Below are positions 42,875 to 49,789 of a stretch of 51,138 nt of DNA, piece by piece. How positions within the stretch are numbered: position 1 is the first letter of the stretch; every line of letters starts with the position of its first letter. Source of the stretch: a virus; IMG/VR virus record IMGVR_UViG_3300028706_000010, positions 1 through 51,138 of that record, one strand, 5' to 3'. The notes below the pieces were generated by a model that made no database searches, had not been told where the DNA came from, and saw only the letters and a list, made by a program, of their open reading frames with translations. The position numbers and the translations under genes are program-made.

Positions 42875-43646
42875 GTTTCACCATTCTTTTAAATTCATCT
42901 ATATTATACATTATAACATCTAATTGCTCGGATGTCACGTCTGATGACACAAATTCATCAAACTTTATTTTGGGCTTATCGGATACACCGAATCCCGGTT
43001 CATATTTAGTGAGCTCCATACCAGCAGCAACCGGATTGGATGTATCAACTGAGTAGACCCAATCATAATTGTGGTATTCTACAAACTCTGCAGCATGCCA
43101 AGTGCCCAGTAAATGATGCTTCATAGAGCGCTCAATAACGCGTTCTAATGAGTTTAAAAGCTTAACTCGACACATAGCATGCTCTTGTGGTGTAGCACCG
43201 GCTTTGAATGCCCAGTTGAAACAGAACGGAATTCCGATCATTGCCAATCCGGGTACATTAACAAACTTCCTATAACATGAAATGAATTCTGGGATACTAT
43301 TACCCTGAATCACACCCATAGCATATTCAGCAAGTTCTGGATACTCGTCTAAGAATTCAAGTGACCTAGTTAAGGTAGCTTCCTTATCACCCAGAGTGTC
43401 TGGTAATACAAACACATCGGGTTTAATTATATGGAAGTATTCAAAGATTAATTTATTAGATACAGCAGAGCCCAACTCAAAGCAACTGTTGTCCATAATC
43501 TTAAACCCATCATAGTCATCGACAATGCGTTGGTATATAGGGTCTTCGATGTACCGATGCAAGAGAATGAACATATAGTCATTATATCGATCATTATCCA
43601 CCGCCAATACATGAGGCAATTCATGCGATACTAGAGGCAATCTCAT
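42867..43646 (-). CDS. dpdA: TGT/DpdA-like DNA 7-deazaguanine transglycosylase
   Basis: This 259-residue protein has the layout of a small tRNA-guanine transglycosylase: YDGFKIMDNSCFELGSAVSN (at the TGT 'DSGGF' position), DVFVLPDTLGD, a MGVIQGNS strand (TGT VQGG), GLAMIGIPF, and HLLGTWHAAEFVEYHNYDWV followed by SVDTSNP, where the Asp may be the nucleophile. Its place directly after folE (four-base overlap) and near queC, queE and queD points to DpdA, the phage enzyme that swaps guanine in DNA for preQ0. DpdA is too diverse to confirm by eye. Confidence 0.75.
   Translation of the reverse strand: MRLPLVSHELPHVLAVDNDRYNDYMFILLHRYIEDPIYQRIVDDYDGFKIMDNSCFELGSAVSNKLIFEYFHIIKPDVFVLPDTLGDKEATLTRSLEFLDEYPELAEYAMGVIQGNSIPEFISCYRKFVNVPGLAMIGIPFCFNWAFKAGATPQEHAMCRVKLLNSLERVIERSMKHHLLGTWHAAEFVEYHNYDWVYSVDTSNPVAAGMELTKYEPGFGVSDKPKIKFDEFVSSDVTSEQLDVIMYNIDEFKRMVKRD
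42910..42938 (-). promoter_or_regulatory. Sigma70-like extended -10 promoter for DUF3310-queC-mazG
   Basis: The minus strand reads GTGACA, 17 bases, TATAAT with TG before it (TGTTATAAT). It lies inside the last codons of the DpdA-like gene, so the downstream unit can be read separately from folE-dpdA. Confidence 0.8.
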
Positions 43647-44311
43647 GACCGAGTTGCACTCGAAACTTCTTTACGCAGAGGTGAATCATGTTCACCGAAC
43701 ACACCAAGACAGCATGCAGTAGATGTTGTTGAGTTTGTGTCCATAACACCACGTTGTGATACGCAAGTATGACCAGCGTCGATGATTACCATAACATCAG
43801 GCGATTCAGTGATGAATGAAATTGCATGAGCGATCTGTTGATTCAATCGTTCTTGAACTTGTGGCCGCCTAGCGAAATACTGTACAATCCGATTCAATTT
43901 AGATAAACCCAATACCTTCTTACCTGGAATGTATGCAACATGAGCAACACCGATAATAGGTCGTAAATGATGTTCACAATCAGAATACATAGTAATATTC
44001 TTCTCTAAAACAAATTCATCACCATGACAAAATTTATTATCTACTGTTGTACATTTGGGAAAATGATCAGGAACAAGCCCAGAGAAGATTTCATCGACAT
44101 ACATCTTAGCGACACGGATAGGTGTCTCTTCCAATGAATCGTCAGTTAGATCCAATCCTAGAGTTTCTAGCATTTCTTTAGTTAGTGCTGCGATTTTATC
44201 TACTTTAGAATCACGAGACTCATTGAGTAGATCAGTTGTTGGTGTGTTAACGCCTAACTTGGTTAGATGGGCATTTACCATTGTGCCTAAAGCACGGTTT
44301 GACTTCGACAT
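43643..44311 (-). CDS. folE: GTP cyclohydrolase I
   Basis: This 222-residue protein has zinc ligands C112 and H115 (YSDCEHHLRPIIGVAHVAYI) and C183 (DAGHTCVSQRGVM), plus LGLSKLNRIVQYFARRPQVQ, all FolE-specific and near E. coli numbering. It converts GTP to dihydroneopterin triphosphate, the first step toward preQ0 and folate. The leader (44312-44427) contains a pseudoknot covering its Shine-Dalgarno AAAAGGA. It shares a four-base overlap with the DpdA-like gene. Confidence 0.96.
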   Translation of the reverse strand: MSKSNRALGTMVNAHLTKLGVNTPTTDLLNESRDSKVDKIAALTKEMLETLGLDLTDDSLEETPIRVAKMYVDEIFSGLVPDHFPKCTTVDNKFCHGDEFVLEKNITMYSDCEHHLRPIIGVAHVAYIPGKKVLGLSKLNRIVQYFARRPQVQERLNQQIAHAISFITESPDVMVIIDAGHTCVSQRGVMDTNSTTSTACCLGVFGEHDSPLRKEVSSATRS

Positions 44312-44318
44312 TAATATA

Positions 44319-44407
44319 TCCTTTTCGGGTTAGTTTTATGTCTGTAGAAAAGGGGCAGGACAGACGGCTCCGGCCGGGTAAAAACCACATAGTGGTGCAA
44401 CACCCGG
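44319..44407 (-). promoter_or_regulatory. Structured folE leader: hairpin plus RBS-sequestering pseudoknot
   Basis: In transcript order: a hairpin CCGGGT/ACCCGG (44407-44402 with 44379-44374) with an inner ACCAC/GTGGT stem, then stem 1 GUCUGU (44365-44360) with ACAGAC (44345-44340). The 14-base loop of stem 1 contains CCUUUUC (44353-44347), which can pair with GAAAAGG (44326-44320), the core of the folE Shine-Dalgarno. The link (AUAAAACUAACCC, 13 nt) is A-rich, as in H-type pseudoknots including preQ1 riboswitches. The ligand, if any, is unknown; pairing was found by hand. Confidence 0.6.
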
Positions 44408-44427
44408 AAGACCTTGTTGCTTTGGTA

Positions 44428-44541
44428 TTACTTCTTTTTATTGCGCAGGGCCAAATGCGCAGCATCAATAAAGTTCTGGGCCTTATCCAAATCACCAGCA
44501 AGAAGATGCTTACGGGCAGCAGTATATGATCCAGATGACAT
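44428..44541 (-). CDS. Small conserved peptide MSSGSYTAARKHLLAGDLDK (37 aa)
   Basis: The 37-residue reading from ATG 44541 ends AHLALRNKKK. Short peptides with the 'MSSG.Y..AR..LLAGD..KA' phrase are common in cyanophage genomes. A late box at 44564-44571 sits at the right distance. The longer reading (to 44703) runs over the upstream gene. Function unknown. Confidence 0.65.
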   Translation of the reverse strand: MSSGSYTAARKHLLAGDLDKAQNFIDAAHLALRNKKK

Positions 44542-44563
44542 ATGAGGCTTATATTTCAATAGA

Positions 44564-44571
44564 TATTTATA
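44564..44571 (-). promoter_or_regulatory. Late-type promoter TATAAATA before the 37-aa peptide and folE
   Basis: Exact late box overlapping the last codons of the GIY-YIG gene. The start near 44557 would give a short leader and would read on through the folE pseudoknot. Confidence 0.62.
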
Positions 44572-44941
44572 TAATACTATATTTATCCTTATACTCACCC
44601 ATAAGGTAGAAGATGTGCTGCACTTCTTCATAATTCCATTTACGAGTTTCAGTAACACCAGAGAATTGTGTGGGCTCATACCAATTATGAAACCGCCTCT
44701 CATCTGACTGAATGGTCTTCATAATATTACTCTCGATATATTCAGCAGTCTCCTTATCCTTAACAACAATAGAATTCATGACTTTGATGTCCGGGAATGT
44801 CTTATTGATGGGATTGGGTTCATCAGCACCAGAATAATTCAATCTGGTCATAGCATCACGTGATCCAGTAATGCCTACCTTATATACACACTTAGGGAAA
44901 GCATCAGTTCTTTTTAGTTTGGCGAGATATACCTTATACAT
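44567..44941 (-). CDS. GIY-YIG-like protein (T5orf172/Mug113 type)
   Basis: This 124-residue protein has the opening MYKVYLAKLKRTD, then VYKVGITGSRDAMTRLNYSG, FPDIKVMNSIVVKDKETAEY and IESNIMKTIQSD. This matches the GIY-YIG subfamily seen in T5orf172 and Mug113 proteins, with the conserved Arg in SRDAMTRL and Glu in YIESNI. The start has AAGGA upstream and a perfect promoter before it. It lies between the queE and folE genes; the role is unknown. Confidence 0.75.
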   Translation of the reverse strand: MYKVYLAKLKRTDAFPKCVYKVGITGSRDAMTRLNYSGADEPNPINKTFPDIKVMNSIVVKDKETAEYIESNIMKTIQSDERRFHNWYEPTQFSGVTETRKWNYEEVQHIFYLMGEYKDKYSII

Positions 44942-44974
44942 TTTATAATTCCTTCCTCATTTGATATAGATTAT

Positions 44975-45003
44975 ATTATATCATAGAATGGGGAGTTTGT
45001 CAA
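44975..45003 (-). promoter_or_regulatory. Perfect consensus sigma70 promoter for GIY-YIG/folE/dpdA
   Basis: The minus strand reads TTGACA, 17 bases, TATAAT, with TG before the -10 (TGATATAAT). All twelve hexamer bases match. It lies seven bases past the queE stop. Confidence 0.9.
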
Positions 45004-45009
45004 CGGTTT

Positions 45010-45885
45010 TTATGCGAAACTTGCAAATAAATGCAATTGCATTTGGAAAATATAACCATGCTGTAGTGCATACCTAGCAGCGTGTTCATGATTAAGTTGA
45101 TTGGCATCCATATCAAACAATCCACCTTCCCACCAAGAGACTACCTCGTCATGAGTAGATCGTTCTTCGAGATCCAGCTTATGTGCCCCAGACCTAATAT
45201 CCTTGGCCTTCTGCGGTTCTTTATTATAGATGTTCATCGGAGAAATGTAAATATCTCTGCCGGTTTCTTTAGACCACTCATGGGCCCAATCAGGCACTGT
45301 TTGATACGGTGAATCAAATTCACGCTGATCTTCTACGATAAATTTGAGACAATCAGCCCTCGCGAGTGATTGCTTATTGGGCGACATATACTTAGTAGGT
45401 ATGTATCGCTTGAATCCAAGAGATGTATCAACCTTCTCATTACACTTAGGTGAGATCACAACAGTAGTTGAATCCGGGACATTAGGTGTTATAACACCAT
45501 TAGATTCAATCTGAGTATGACCATACTGTCCAGAGGCTGCATCTAATAGATTCCAGATCTTCTGAAGTGAGGGTTCACCACCAGTTACAATAAAGACAAT
45601 CTTATCGCCGTTGGATGCCCATTCGGGGATATCACCTTCGAAATAATTACTGATCTCTTCTTTGCATCGAGTAAGCACTTCTTCAGTGGTCATCCAATCC
45701 CCATCATCAAAGAACGCATCACACCACGAGCAACCCAAATTACACTTAGCCAATCTAACAAAAATTGCAGGAAGGCCCCTATAAGGACCCTCCCCTTGCA
45801 TTGTAAAGAATATGCTAGTGACGAATAATTTATCATCGGCATTAGAGAAGAACTTCTTTCCTACAATTTCATTTAAGCCGAACAT
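45010..45885 (-). CDS. queE: QueE, 7-carboxy-7-deazaguanine synthase
   Basis: This 291-residue radical-SAM protein has the 4Fe-4S motif C48-x3-C52-x2-C55 (KCNLGCSWCDAFFD), FFTMQGEGPYRGLPAIFVRL, and IVTGGEPSLQ (about 99-108), as in QueE. It rearranges 6-carboxytetrahydropterin. An insert of about 60 residues in the middle and a C-terminal QYALQHGYIFQMQLH-like end are normal for the large QueE type. It is directly after queD. Confidence 0.93.
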   Translation of the reverse strand: MFGLNEIVGKKFFSNADDKLFVTSIFFTMQGEGPYRGLPAIFVRLAKCNLGCSWCDAFFDDGDWMTTEEVLTRCKEEISNYFEGDIPEWASNGDKIVFIVTGGEPSLQKIWNLLDAASGQYGHTQIESNGVITPNVPDSTTVVISPKCNEKVDTSLGFKRYIPTKYMSPNKQSLARADCLKFIVEDQREFDSPYQTVPDWAHEWSKETGRDIYISPMNIYNKEPQKAKDIRSGAHKLDLEERSTHDEVVSWWEGGLFDMDANQLNHEHAARYALQHGYIFQMQLHLFASFA

Positions 45886-46455
45886 TTATAGAAACTCCCC
45901 ATCCTCACGATGTCCCTGACGGTATGCCATATTATTATCTGTCTCACGAACTTCTACACGCGAACACCAGATACGATTCGCTTCTTCTGCACCACATGAT
46001 GGCAAAAATATCGTATTCACATATTCATATAAGAAGTCAGATAATCCCTCACAACCAGTCTTTTCAACTTCGGTGATCTTAGCAAGGCCCAATTCACCAA
46101 GTCGTTTGATATCATCATAGTGTGGGTCATCGAGAGCCAATAGCAATGTATGGTCAAACCACTCTTCGAGTAATTCCTTCAGTGGACGCAAGCCACCATA
46201 ATCAAATGCCCAGTTACGTGAATCTAATTCATCAGTCTCAAATTCAAATTTGAAGCTAAATGCATATCCATGAATCTGATTGCAATGTGAATCTGCCCGC
46301 CACTGACGATATGCGCAAGGTGCAATTTGGTTATATGTTTTGGTTGAAGTGTATTTCTTTGATCTCATTCTATTCCTCAATTCATCAAATTCTTTCGCCA
46401 CACCAGCATTACGATTGACATGATTATTACCATATTCTTCGGGTGTTTTTTTCAT
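45886..46455 (-). CDS. queD: QueD, 6-carboxytetrahydropterin synthase
   Basis: From ATG 46455 (AGGAG six bases upstream) the protein has 189 residues. It contains the family His cluster (RADSHCNQIHGYAFSFKFEF), NWAFDYGGLRPLKELLEEWF, FDHTLLL, and the late Glu motif VEVRETDNNMA. It converts dihydroneopterin triphosphate to 6-carboxytetrahydropterin. The longer reading to 46677 overlaps the hydrolase gene and is not used. Stop and next start (queE) abut. Confidence 0.9.
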   Translation of the reverse strand: MKKTPEEYGNNHVNRNAGVAKEFDELRNRMRSKKYTSTKTYNQIAPCAYRQWRADSHCNQIHGYAFSFKFEFETDELDSRNWAFDYGGLRPLKELLEEWFDHTLLLALDDPHYDDIKRLGELGLAKITEVEKTGCEGLSDFLYEYVNTIFLPSCGAEEANRIWCSRVEVRETDNNMAYRQGHREDGEFL

Positions 46456-46474
46456 TATATACTCCTGCAATAAT

Positions 46475-46957
46475 TTACTTATAAAACTTATGATCATCGA
46501 TCCTAACGACAAACTGATAGCTATCAGCCCACCATGGATATACTGACGTTGAATGGTAGTGCGTAGATCCTTCTGTAAAATCTGCATCTGCTGCAAATAA
46601 TCGAACAGCATTTCTTGCCATGAGAACTGAATCTTCCCAGTCAGAAATGACTCGTATTGTATCAGACAAACCATCACAGTACCATGAGAACTGGCATTTA
46701 TTACGGATGATATGAGACCCGTTCATTTTAGCCTGATGAACAACCCCACAGACTGTATCAGGCCAACGCTTGTCTCTCACCCTGTTAAGAGTAACTAGGC
46801 CCACAGCGATTCTACCGGCGATTGACTGGTTTCTCGACTCAAAGTATATGTTGGTGGACAGGCAACGCAAATCATCGTTAGACAGCTCGTATGAAGCTCC
46901 AAATGCGCTGTATGATGATACTGCTAGAAGGGTTGATAATATAATACGCTTGATCAT
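46475..46957 (-). CDS. SleB/CwlJ-like cell wall hydrolase with signal peptide
   Basis: This 160-residue protein has a Sec-type signal MIKRIILSTLLAVSSYSAFG, then CLSTNIYFESRNQSIAGRIA, VGLVTLNRVRDKRWPDTVCG and CQFSWYCDG. This is the Hydrolase_2 family, whose members cut peptidoglycan. The E in FESRNQS is the probable catalytic residue. It is a likely endolysin exported by Sec, so it may not need a holin pore. The start overlaps the zincin stop by four bases. Confidence 0.85.
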   Translation of the reverse strand: MIKRIILSTLLAVSSYSAFGASYELSNDDLRCLSTNIYFESRNQSIAGRIAVGLVTLNRVRDKRWPDTVCGVVHQAKMNGSHIIRNKCQFSWYCDGLSDTIRVISDWEDSVLMARNAVRLFAADADFTEGSTHYHSTSVYPWWADSYQFVVRIDDHKFYK

Positions 46958-47289
46958 GATGTACCCATTACTTGTTCTAATAAAATGGCCTCATATTCAT
47001 AGGCCTCAGTTTCTTCAAGAGTTTGCTTATTAGCAAACTGATATACATGAATCAATTCATGGGATAGTGCGATTAGTTGATCATGCAGATCCAACGATTC
47101 ATTTATAAACACATCAGCTTTATCATGATCATCTTCATCAACCTCACAATATCCATGCCAGCCATTTTCGATATGACAAACTTCTATAAGGATATCCATA
47201 TGATCCAGCTTCAGTAAATCCACAATACTAACTGCAGGTTCTGATATAGAATCATACATGCTTAAATCATCAGCAAAAATAGTAACCAT
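46954..47289 (-). CDS. Small HExxH putative metallopeptidase
   Basis: This 111-residue protein has HELIH at 77-81 (LSHELIHVYQ) with the downstream Glu-rich EETEAYEYE that may provide the third zinc ligand. The N-terminal half is mostly beta. Compact HELIH proteins of this size are found in phages. Activity and target are unknown. A promoter lies 26 bp upstream, making it first in a unit with the hydrolase, queD and queE. Confidence 0.72.
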   Translation of the reverse strand: MVTIFADDLSMYDSISEPAVSIVDLLKLDHMDILIEVCHIENGWHGYCEVDEDDHDKADVFINESLDLHDQLIALSHELIHVYQFANKQTLEETEAYEYEAILLEQVMGTS

Positions 47290-47315
47290 TTGTATCTACT
47301 CCATGTATTAAATTT

Positions 47316-47344
47316 ATTATAACACATAACGAGATTTTTATCAA
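47316..47344 (-). promoter_or_regulatory. Sigma70-like extended -10 promoter for zincin-hydrolase-queD-queE
   Basis: The minus strand reads TTGATA, 17 bases, TATAAT with TG before it (TGTTATAAT): five of six -35 bases and a perfect -10. Confidence 0.82.
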
Positions 47345-47350
47345 CAGATT

Positions 47351-47809
47351 TTACTTATTTTTTCTATGCTTGTTCCATGCCATCCAACCAAATGCTCTTA
47401 GGGCGTAATATGCTATATGATTAATAACAACAAAACCATTGATCTCAATTGCAAGATCCCTGAACATGATATCACAATCCTTCTGCGAGAGCGTTTTTGT
47501 TTGTGTTCCATCAGAGCACTTTAGGTACTGATATTTATAAACCCAGTCGTGGATTAATCCAGGCATTAAGAGCACACCAACTGGTGATAAGTAATTCCAA
47601 AAGTATTTCGGAATAGATGCACCATCGAATATAAATCCCTTGGTTATAACATAAGAACTACCATGGATCTTGAAATGCCAATCTTCTGAAATCTGCCACT
47701 GCCGAGATGCCCACAACCAAATCCAGATAGCTTGGAAGAACCCCTTACCTTTGGTTGCAATAGGTATAGGTTCCATTCGCGGCATGTTATCGTATTCAAC
47801 TATATTCAT
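47351..47809 (-). CDS. DUF1353 family protein
   Basis: This 152-residue protein has the pattern GFIFDGASIPKYFWNYLSPV and LMPGLIHDWVYKYQ (about 57-94), the DUF1353 core. These phage proteins have unknown function. AGGGAG precedes the ATG; the end is basic (MAWNKHRKNK). Confidence 0.85.
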   Translation of the reverse strand: MNIVEYDNMPRMEPIPIATKGKGFFQAIWIWLWASRQWQISEDWHFKIHGSSYVITKGFIFDGASIPKYFWNYLSPVGVLLMPGLIHDWVYKYQYLKCSDGTQTKTLSQKDCDIMFRDLAIEINGFVVINHIAYYALRAFGWMAWNKHRKNK

Positions 47810-47820
47810 GAAGACTCCCT

Positions 47821-48504
47821 CTAATCATTATGGGTATAATCCTTTATATTGGGGAAGATAGCAAGTATTGCATCTGAGCAAGCACGAGCTAATTCCATAT
47901 GTTCTTTCTGTGTTCCATTGGAAGAACGGAGATCAATATAATGGACCCAACTGCGGATAGTACCGTTAACATACATCCGGGAGATTGTAAGGCCTTCAGA
48001 TAGAACAGCACGAGCCTGTTCCTTTGCAATACCATGGGAGATTGCCCATTGATATGTATCGTCTACTTTTGATATTAATTCTAGCTGCTTTTCAGTCCAT
48101 GCAATCTCCAAACCAACATCTTCATTTTCAATAGAATTCTGTCTATTGATAGGATCCTGCATACGGGCTTCTCGAGTAACAAACTCCAAATCCTTAGTAG
48201 GATCGGCATAGCGCTGAGAGTATTCTTGAAATGAAAATGATCGATGTCTTAGAAATTGACGAGCTATATCCCGTGTAGTTTCGACTTCAAGACATGCACT
48301 AACCATCTCTAGTGGGCTCCAGTGCTTATGTTTAATGAGATAGTTGATTAATCGTTGACCCGATTCATAATCATCTTGGTTGTCTGGGGCGGATACCCTA
48401 GCACAGAATGAAATCAGATTAGTGAGGATGACGGAGTCGCCAGAATCTAGTGGGAGTGCCTTGGAGGTTGGTGGTTGGGAGTATGATATCAGTTTAACTT
48501 TCAC
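47821..48504 (-). CDS. thyX: Flavin-dependent thymidylate synthase
   Basis: This 227-residue protein has the ThyX motif RHRSFSFQEYSQRY at residues 86-99 (RHRxxSxxxxSxR) and SRMYVNGTIRSWVHYIDLRS near the C-terminus. It methylates dUMP using FAD and methylenetetrahydrofolate and supplies dTTP alongside NrdAB. The start overlaps a 50-aa gene by 11 bases. Confidence 0.96.
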   Translation of the reverse strand: MKVKLISYSQPPTSKALPLDSGDSVILTNLISFCARVSAPDNQDDYESGQRLINYLIKHKHWSPLEMVSACLEVETTRDIARQFLRHRSFSFQEYSQRYADPTKDLEFVTREARMQDPINRQNSIENEDVGLEIAWTEKQLELISKVDDTYQWAISHGIAKEQARAVLSEGLTISRMYVNGTIRSWVHYIDLRSSNGTQKEHMELARACSDAILAIFPNIKDYTHND

Positions 48505-48646
48505 TTAGGTGTTTCCTTGTTCTTTCATTATAATATTCTTTTTTATACTCATGCCAATCGGATTTAATGTCCTTTAAGAGGATTTTCATCTCCTGGAGAA
48601 TCGCTAACGCCTCTGACAATTCAACGGAACATCGTTCAGTGCTCAT
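48494..48646 (-). CDS. Small helical protein (50 aa)
   Basis: Reading from ATG 48646: MSTERCSVELSEALAILQEM, then KILLKDIKSDWHEYKKEYYN, ending HLSES. One or two charged amphipathic helices. The start overlaps the upstream stop (ATGA) and the end overlaps thyX by 11 bases, as expected of a real operon gene. Function unknown. Confidence 0.65.
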   Translation of the reverse strand: MSTERCSVELSEALAILQEMKILLKDIKSDWHEYKKEYYNERTRKHLSES

Positions 48647-48870
48647 TTGATCACAGCTTTTTTAATTGATTCTGGCCGGATTATAATATCATTAATGGTA
48701 TATGATTCAGCCAATTTCTCACTTTTGCCACTAGTGCTCATAAACGCCTTAAACTCAGTCCATTCATACTGGTCTAATGTAATGATATCGATCCGCTTCT
48801 TGTCTTTAGCGGCCGCCACAACTTGGTCTGAGATTTCATCCATAATATGCTTCTTGAACGTTATTTGCAT
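48643..48870 (-). CDS. Small unknown protein (75 aa)
   Basis: MQITFKKHIMDEISDQVVAA followed by KKRIDIITLDQYEWTEFKAF and YTINDIIIRPESIKKAVIK: an alpha-beta mix without known motif. A late-type box at 48895-48902 lies upstream. Unit with the 50-aa gene and thyX. Confidence 0.68.
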   Translation of the reverse strand: MQITFKKHIMDEISDQVVAAAKDKKRIDIITLDQYEWTEFKAFMSTSGKSEKLAESYTINDIIIRPESIKKAVIK

Positions 48871-48894
48871 GATAGTGTACCTTTATCTTTAACT

Positions 48895-48902
48895 TATTTA
48901 TA
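48895..48902 (-). promoter_or_regulatory. Late-type promoter TATAAATA before the 48870 gene
   Basis: Exact late box, expected start near 48888, 18 nt before the ATG at 48870. It overlaps the end of a 16-codon mini-ORF. Confidence 0.65.
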
Positions 48903-48948
48903 CAGATGGAGAATTTGCATTGAGCACAGTACTTATGGCTTTATTCAT
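48898..48948 (-). CDS. Possible 16-codon peptide
   Basis: AAAGGAG precedes ATG 48948, and the reading MNKAISTVLNANSPSV ends at TAA inside the late box. The strong Shine-Dalgarno is the only evidence. It could be a leader peptide or chance. Confidence 0.25.
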   Translation of the reverse strand: MNKAISTVLNANSPSV

Positions 48949-48970
48949 AATGACCTACTCCTTTATAAAA

Positions 48971-49046
48971 TGGTGGGCCTGGATGAATTCGAATCATCAA
49001 TCAACGAATTATGAGTTCGGTGCATTAACCGTTATGCTACAGGCCC
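48971..49046 (-). tRNA. tRNA with CAT anticodon (Met or lysidine-type Ile)
   Basis: Folds as acceptor GGGCCTG/CAGGCCC, D-arm GCAT/ATGC, anticodon stem with loop CTCATAA (anticodon CAT), and T-arm GATGA-TTCGAAT-TCATC; CCA is encoded. The first pair is G-C, so it is not an initiator tRNA. A tRNA-Ile read via lysidine cannot be told from elongator Met by eye. 76 nt. Confidence 0.9.
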
Positions 49047-49055
49047 CAAACTGAT

Positions 49056-49298
49056 TTAATTAAATTTTATCTTATCGACGATACGGGTCTTAGGGCCACA
49101 TCCATATGAATTCAAAAAATCAATATGGGATAGAGCATCTTGGGCATTGCCATATACTCTAATTGTGTATGCATCGCTATTATATTCGATCACATTCCAC
49201 CAAAATCCAAAGCGCTTATATTGCACGCCATACTCATACTCAGTACTACCGGAATCATATTCAATGACCCGGTAGAGTTTGGGTTTAAACCAAGACAT
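49056..49298 (-). CDS. Small aromatic-rich protein (80 aa)
   Basis: From ATG 49298, preceded by AAGGAG: MSWFKPKLYRVIEYDSGSTE, YEYGVQYKRFGFWWNVIEYN and a helix QDALSHIDFLNSY. Aromatic and mostly beta; no family recognised. The longer reading to 49484 overlaps the upstream gene and lacks a ribosome site. It ends ten bases before the tRNA. Confidence 0.7.
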   Translation of the reverse strand: MSWFKPKLYRVIEYDSGSTEYEYGVQYKRFGFWWNVIEYNSDAYTIRVYGNAQDALSHIDFLNSYGCGPKTRIVDKIKFN

Positions 49299-49308
49299 TA
49301 ATGTCTCC

Positions 49309-49620
49309 TTAAAAATTATAATCGTAGAACTTACGAGGTTCATCCGATAGGATATATCTCTGGCCGTGCTTATCCTGCCATCCTTTATTTTTTGAACGAC
49401 GAATCCGAATAACTGGATTGTTTTCATTCGAAGTGATATCCCAACGCTGCGAATACTGGTTAGAACAATGTCCCGAGAAACCACCAGGATGCCATTCAGG
49501 CTTCCATGTAGGATCTCTCTCGGCGTCCATTTCGCGGATCTCTAAAGTCTTCTCAGAGATAGTCTTAACGATCTCACATGGGTTAACGTCAGTCCAGCCA
49601 ATTCGATTTGCGTAATTCAT
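49309..49620 (-). CDS. Conserved phage protein starting MNYANRIGWTDVNPCEI (103 aa)
   Basis: The pattern GWTDVNPCEIVKTISEKTLE, IREMDAERDPTWKPEWHPGG, FSGHCSNQYSQRWDITSNEN and a final DEPRKFYDYNF is highly conserved in many phages, though without known function. The sequence runs beta-strand by beta-strand, ending in the fixed KFYDYNF phrase. A sigma70-like promoter lies upstream. Confidence 0.82.
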   Translation of the reverse strand: MNYANRIGWTDVNPCEIVKTISEKTLEIREMDAERDPTWKPEWHPGGFSGHCSNQYSQRWDITSNENNPVIRIRRSKNKGWQDKHGQRYILSDEPRKFYDYNF

Positions 49621-49661
49621 AATATATATTCTCTTCGTTTGTGATCTGATTCAATATATAT

Positions 49662-49690
49662 ATTATAACATAATTCGAGCTCAACGTCCA
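49662..49690 (-). promoter_or_regulatory. Sigma70-like extended -10 promoter
   Basis: The minus strand reads TGGACG, 17 bases, TATAAT with TG before it (TGTTATAAT). It serves the 49620 gene. The gap 49691-49789 holds only a short palindrome (ccttata/tataagg, 49697-49719). Confidence 0.7.
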
Positions 49691-49789
49691 CCTATTCCTT
49701 ATACTATTTTGTTATAAGGATATATCTTTTTTTTCCGATTTGTACTGATGCTTTAGAAACATCATATTACGTCTAATGGGACTAAAAAT

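Noticed and set aside
44247-44501. Minus-strand 84-codon frame across the folE leader
   Set aside because: It overlaps folE, the structured leader and the 37-aa gene in another frame, and its composition is not protein-like.
45886-46677. Longer QueD reading
   Set aside because: The extra 74 residues overlap the hydrolase gene in another frame; ATG 46455 has AGGAG and fits the QueD length.
49697-49719. Palindrome followed by a T run on the plus strand
   Set aside because: It looks like a terminator for plus-strand transcription, but no plus-strand gene precedes it; left as a minor note.
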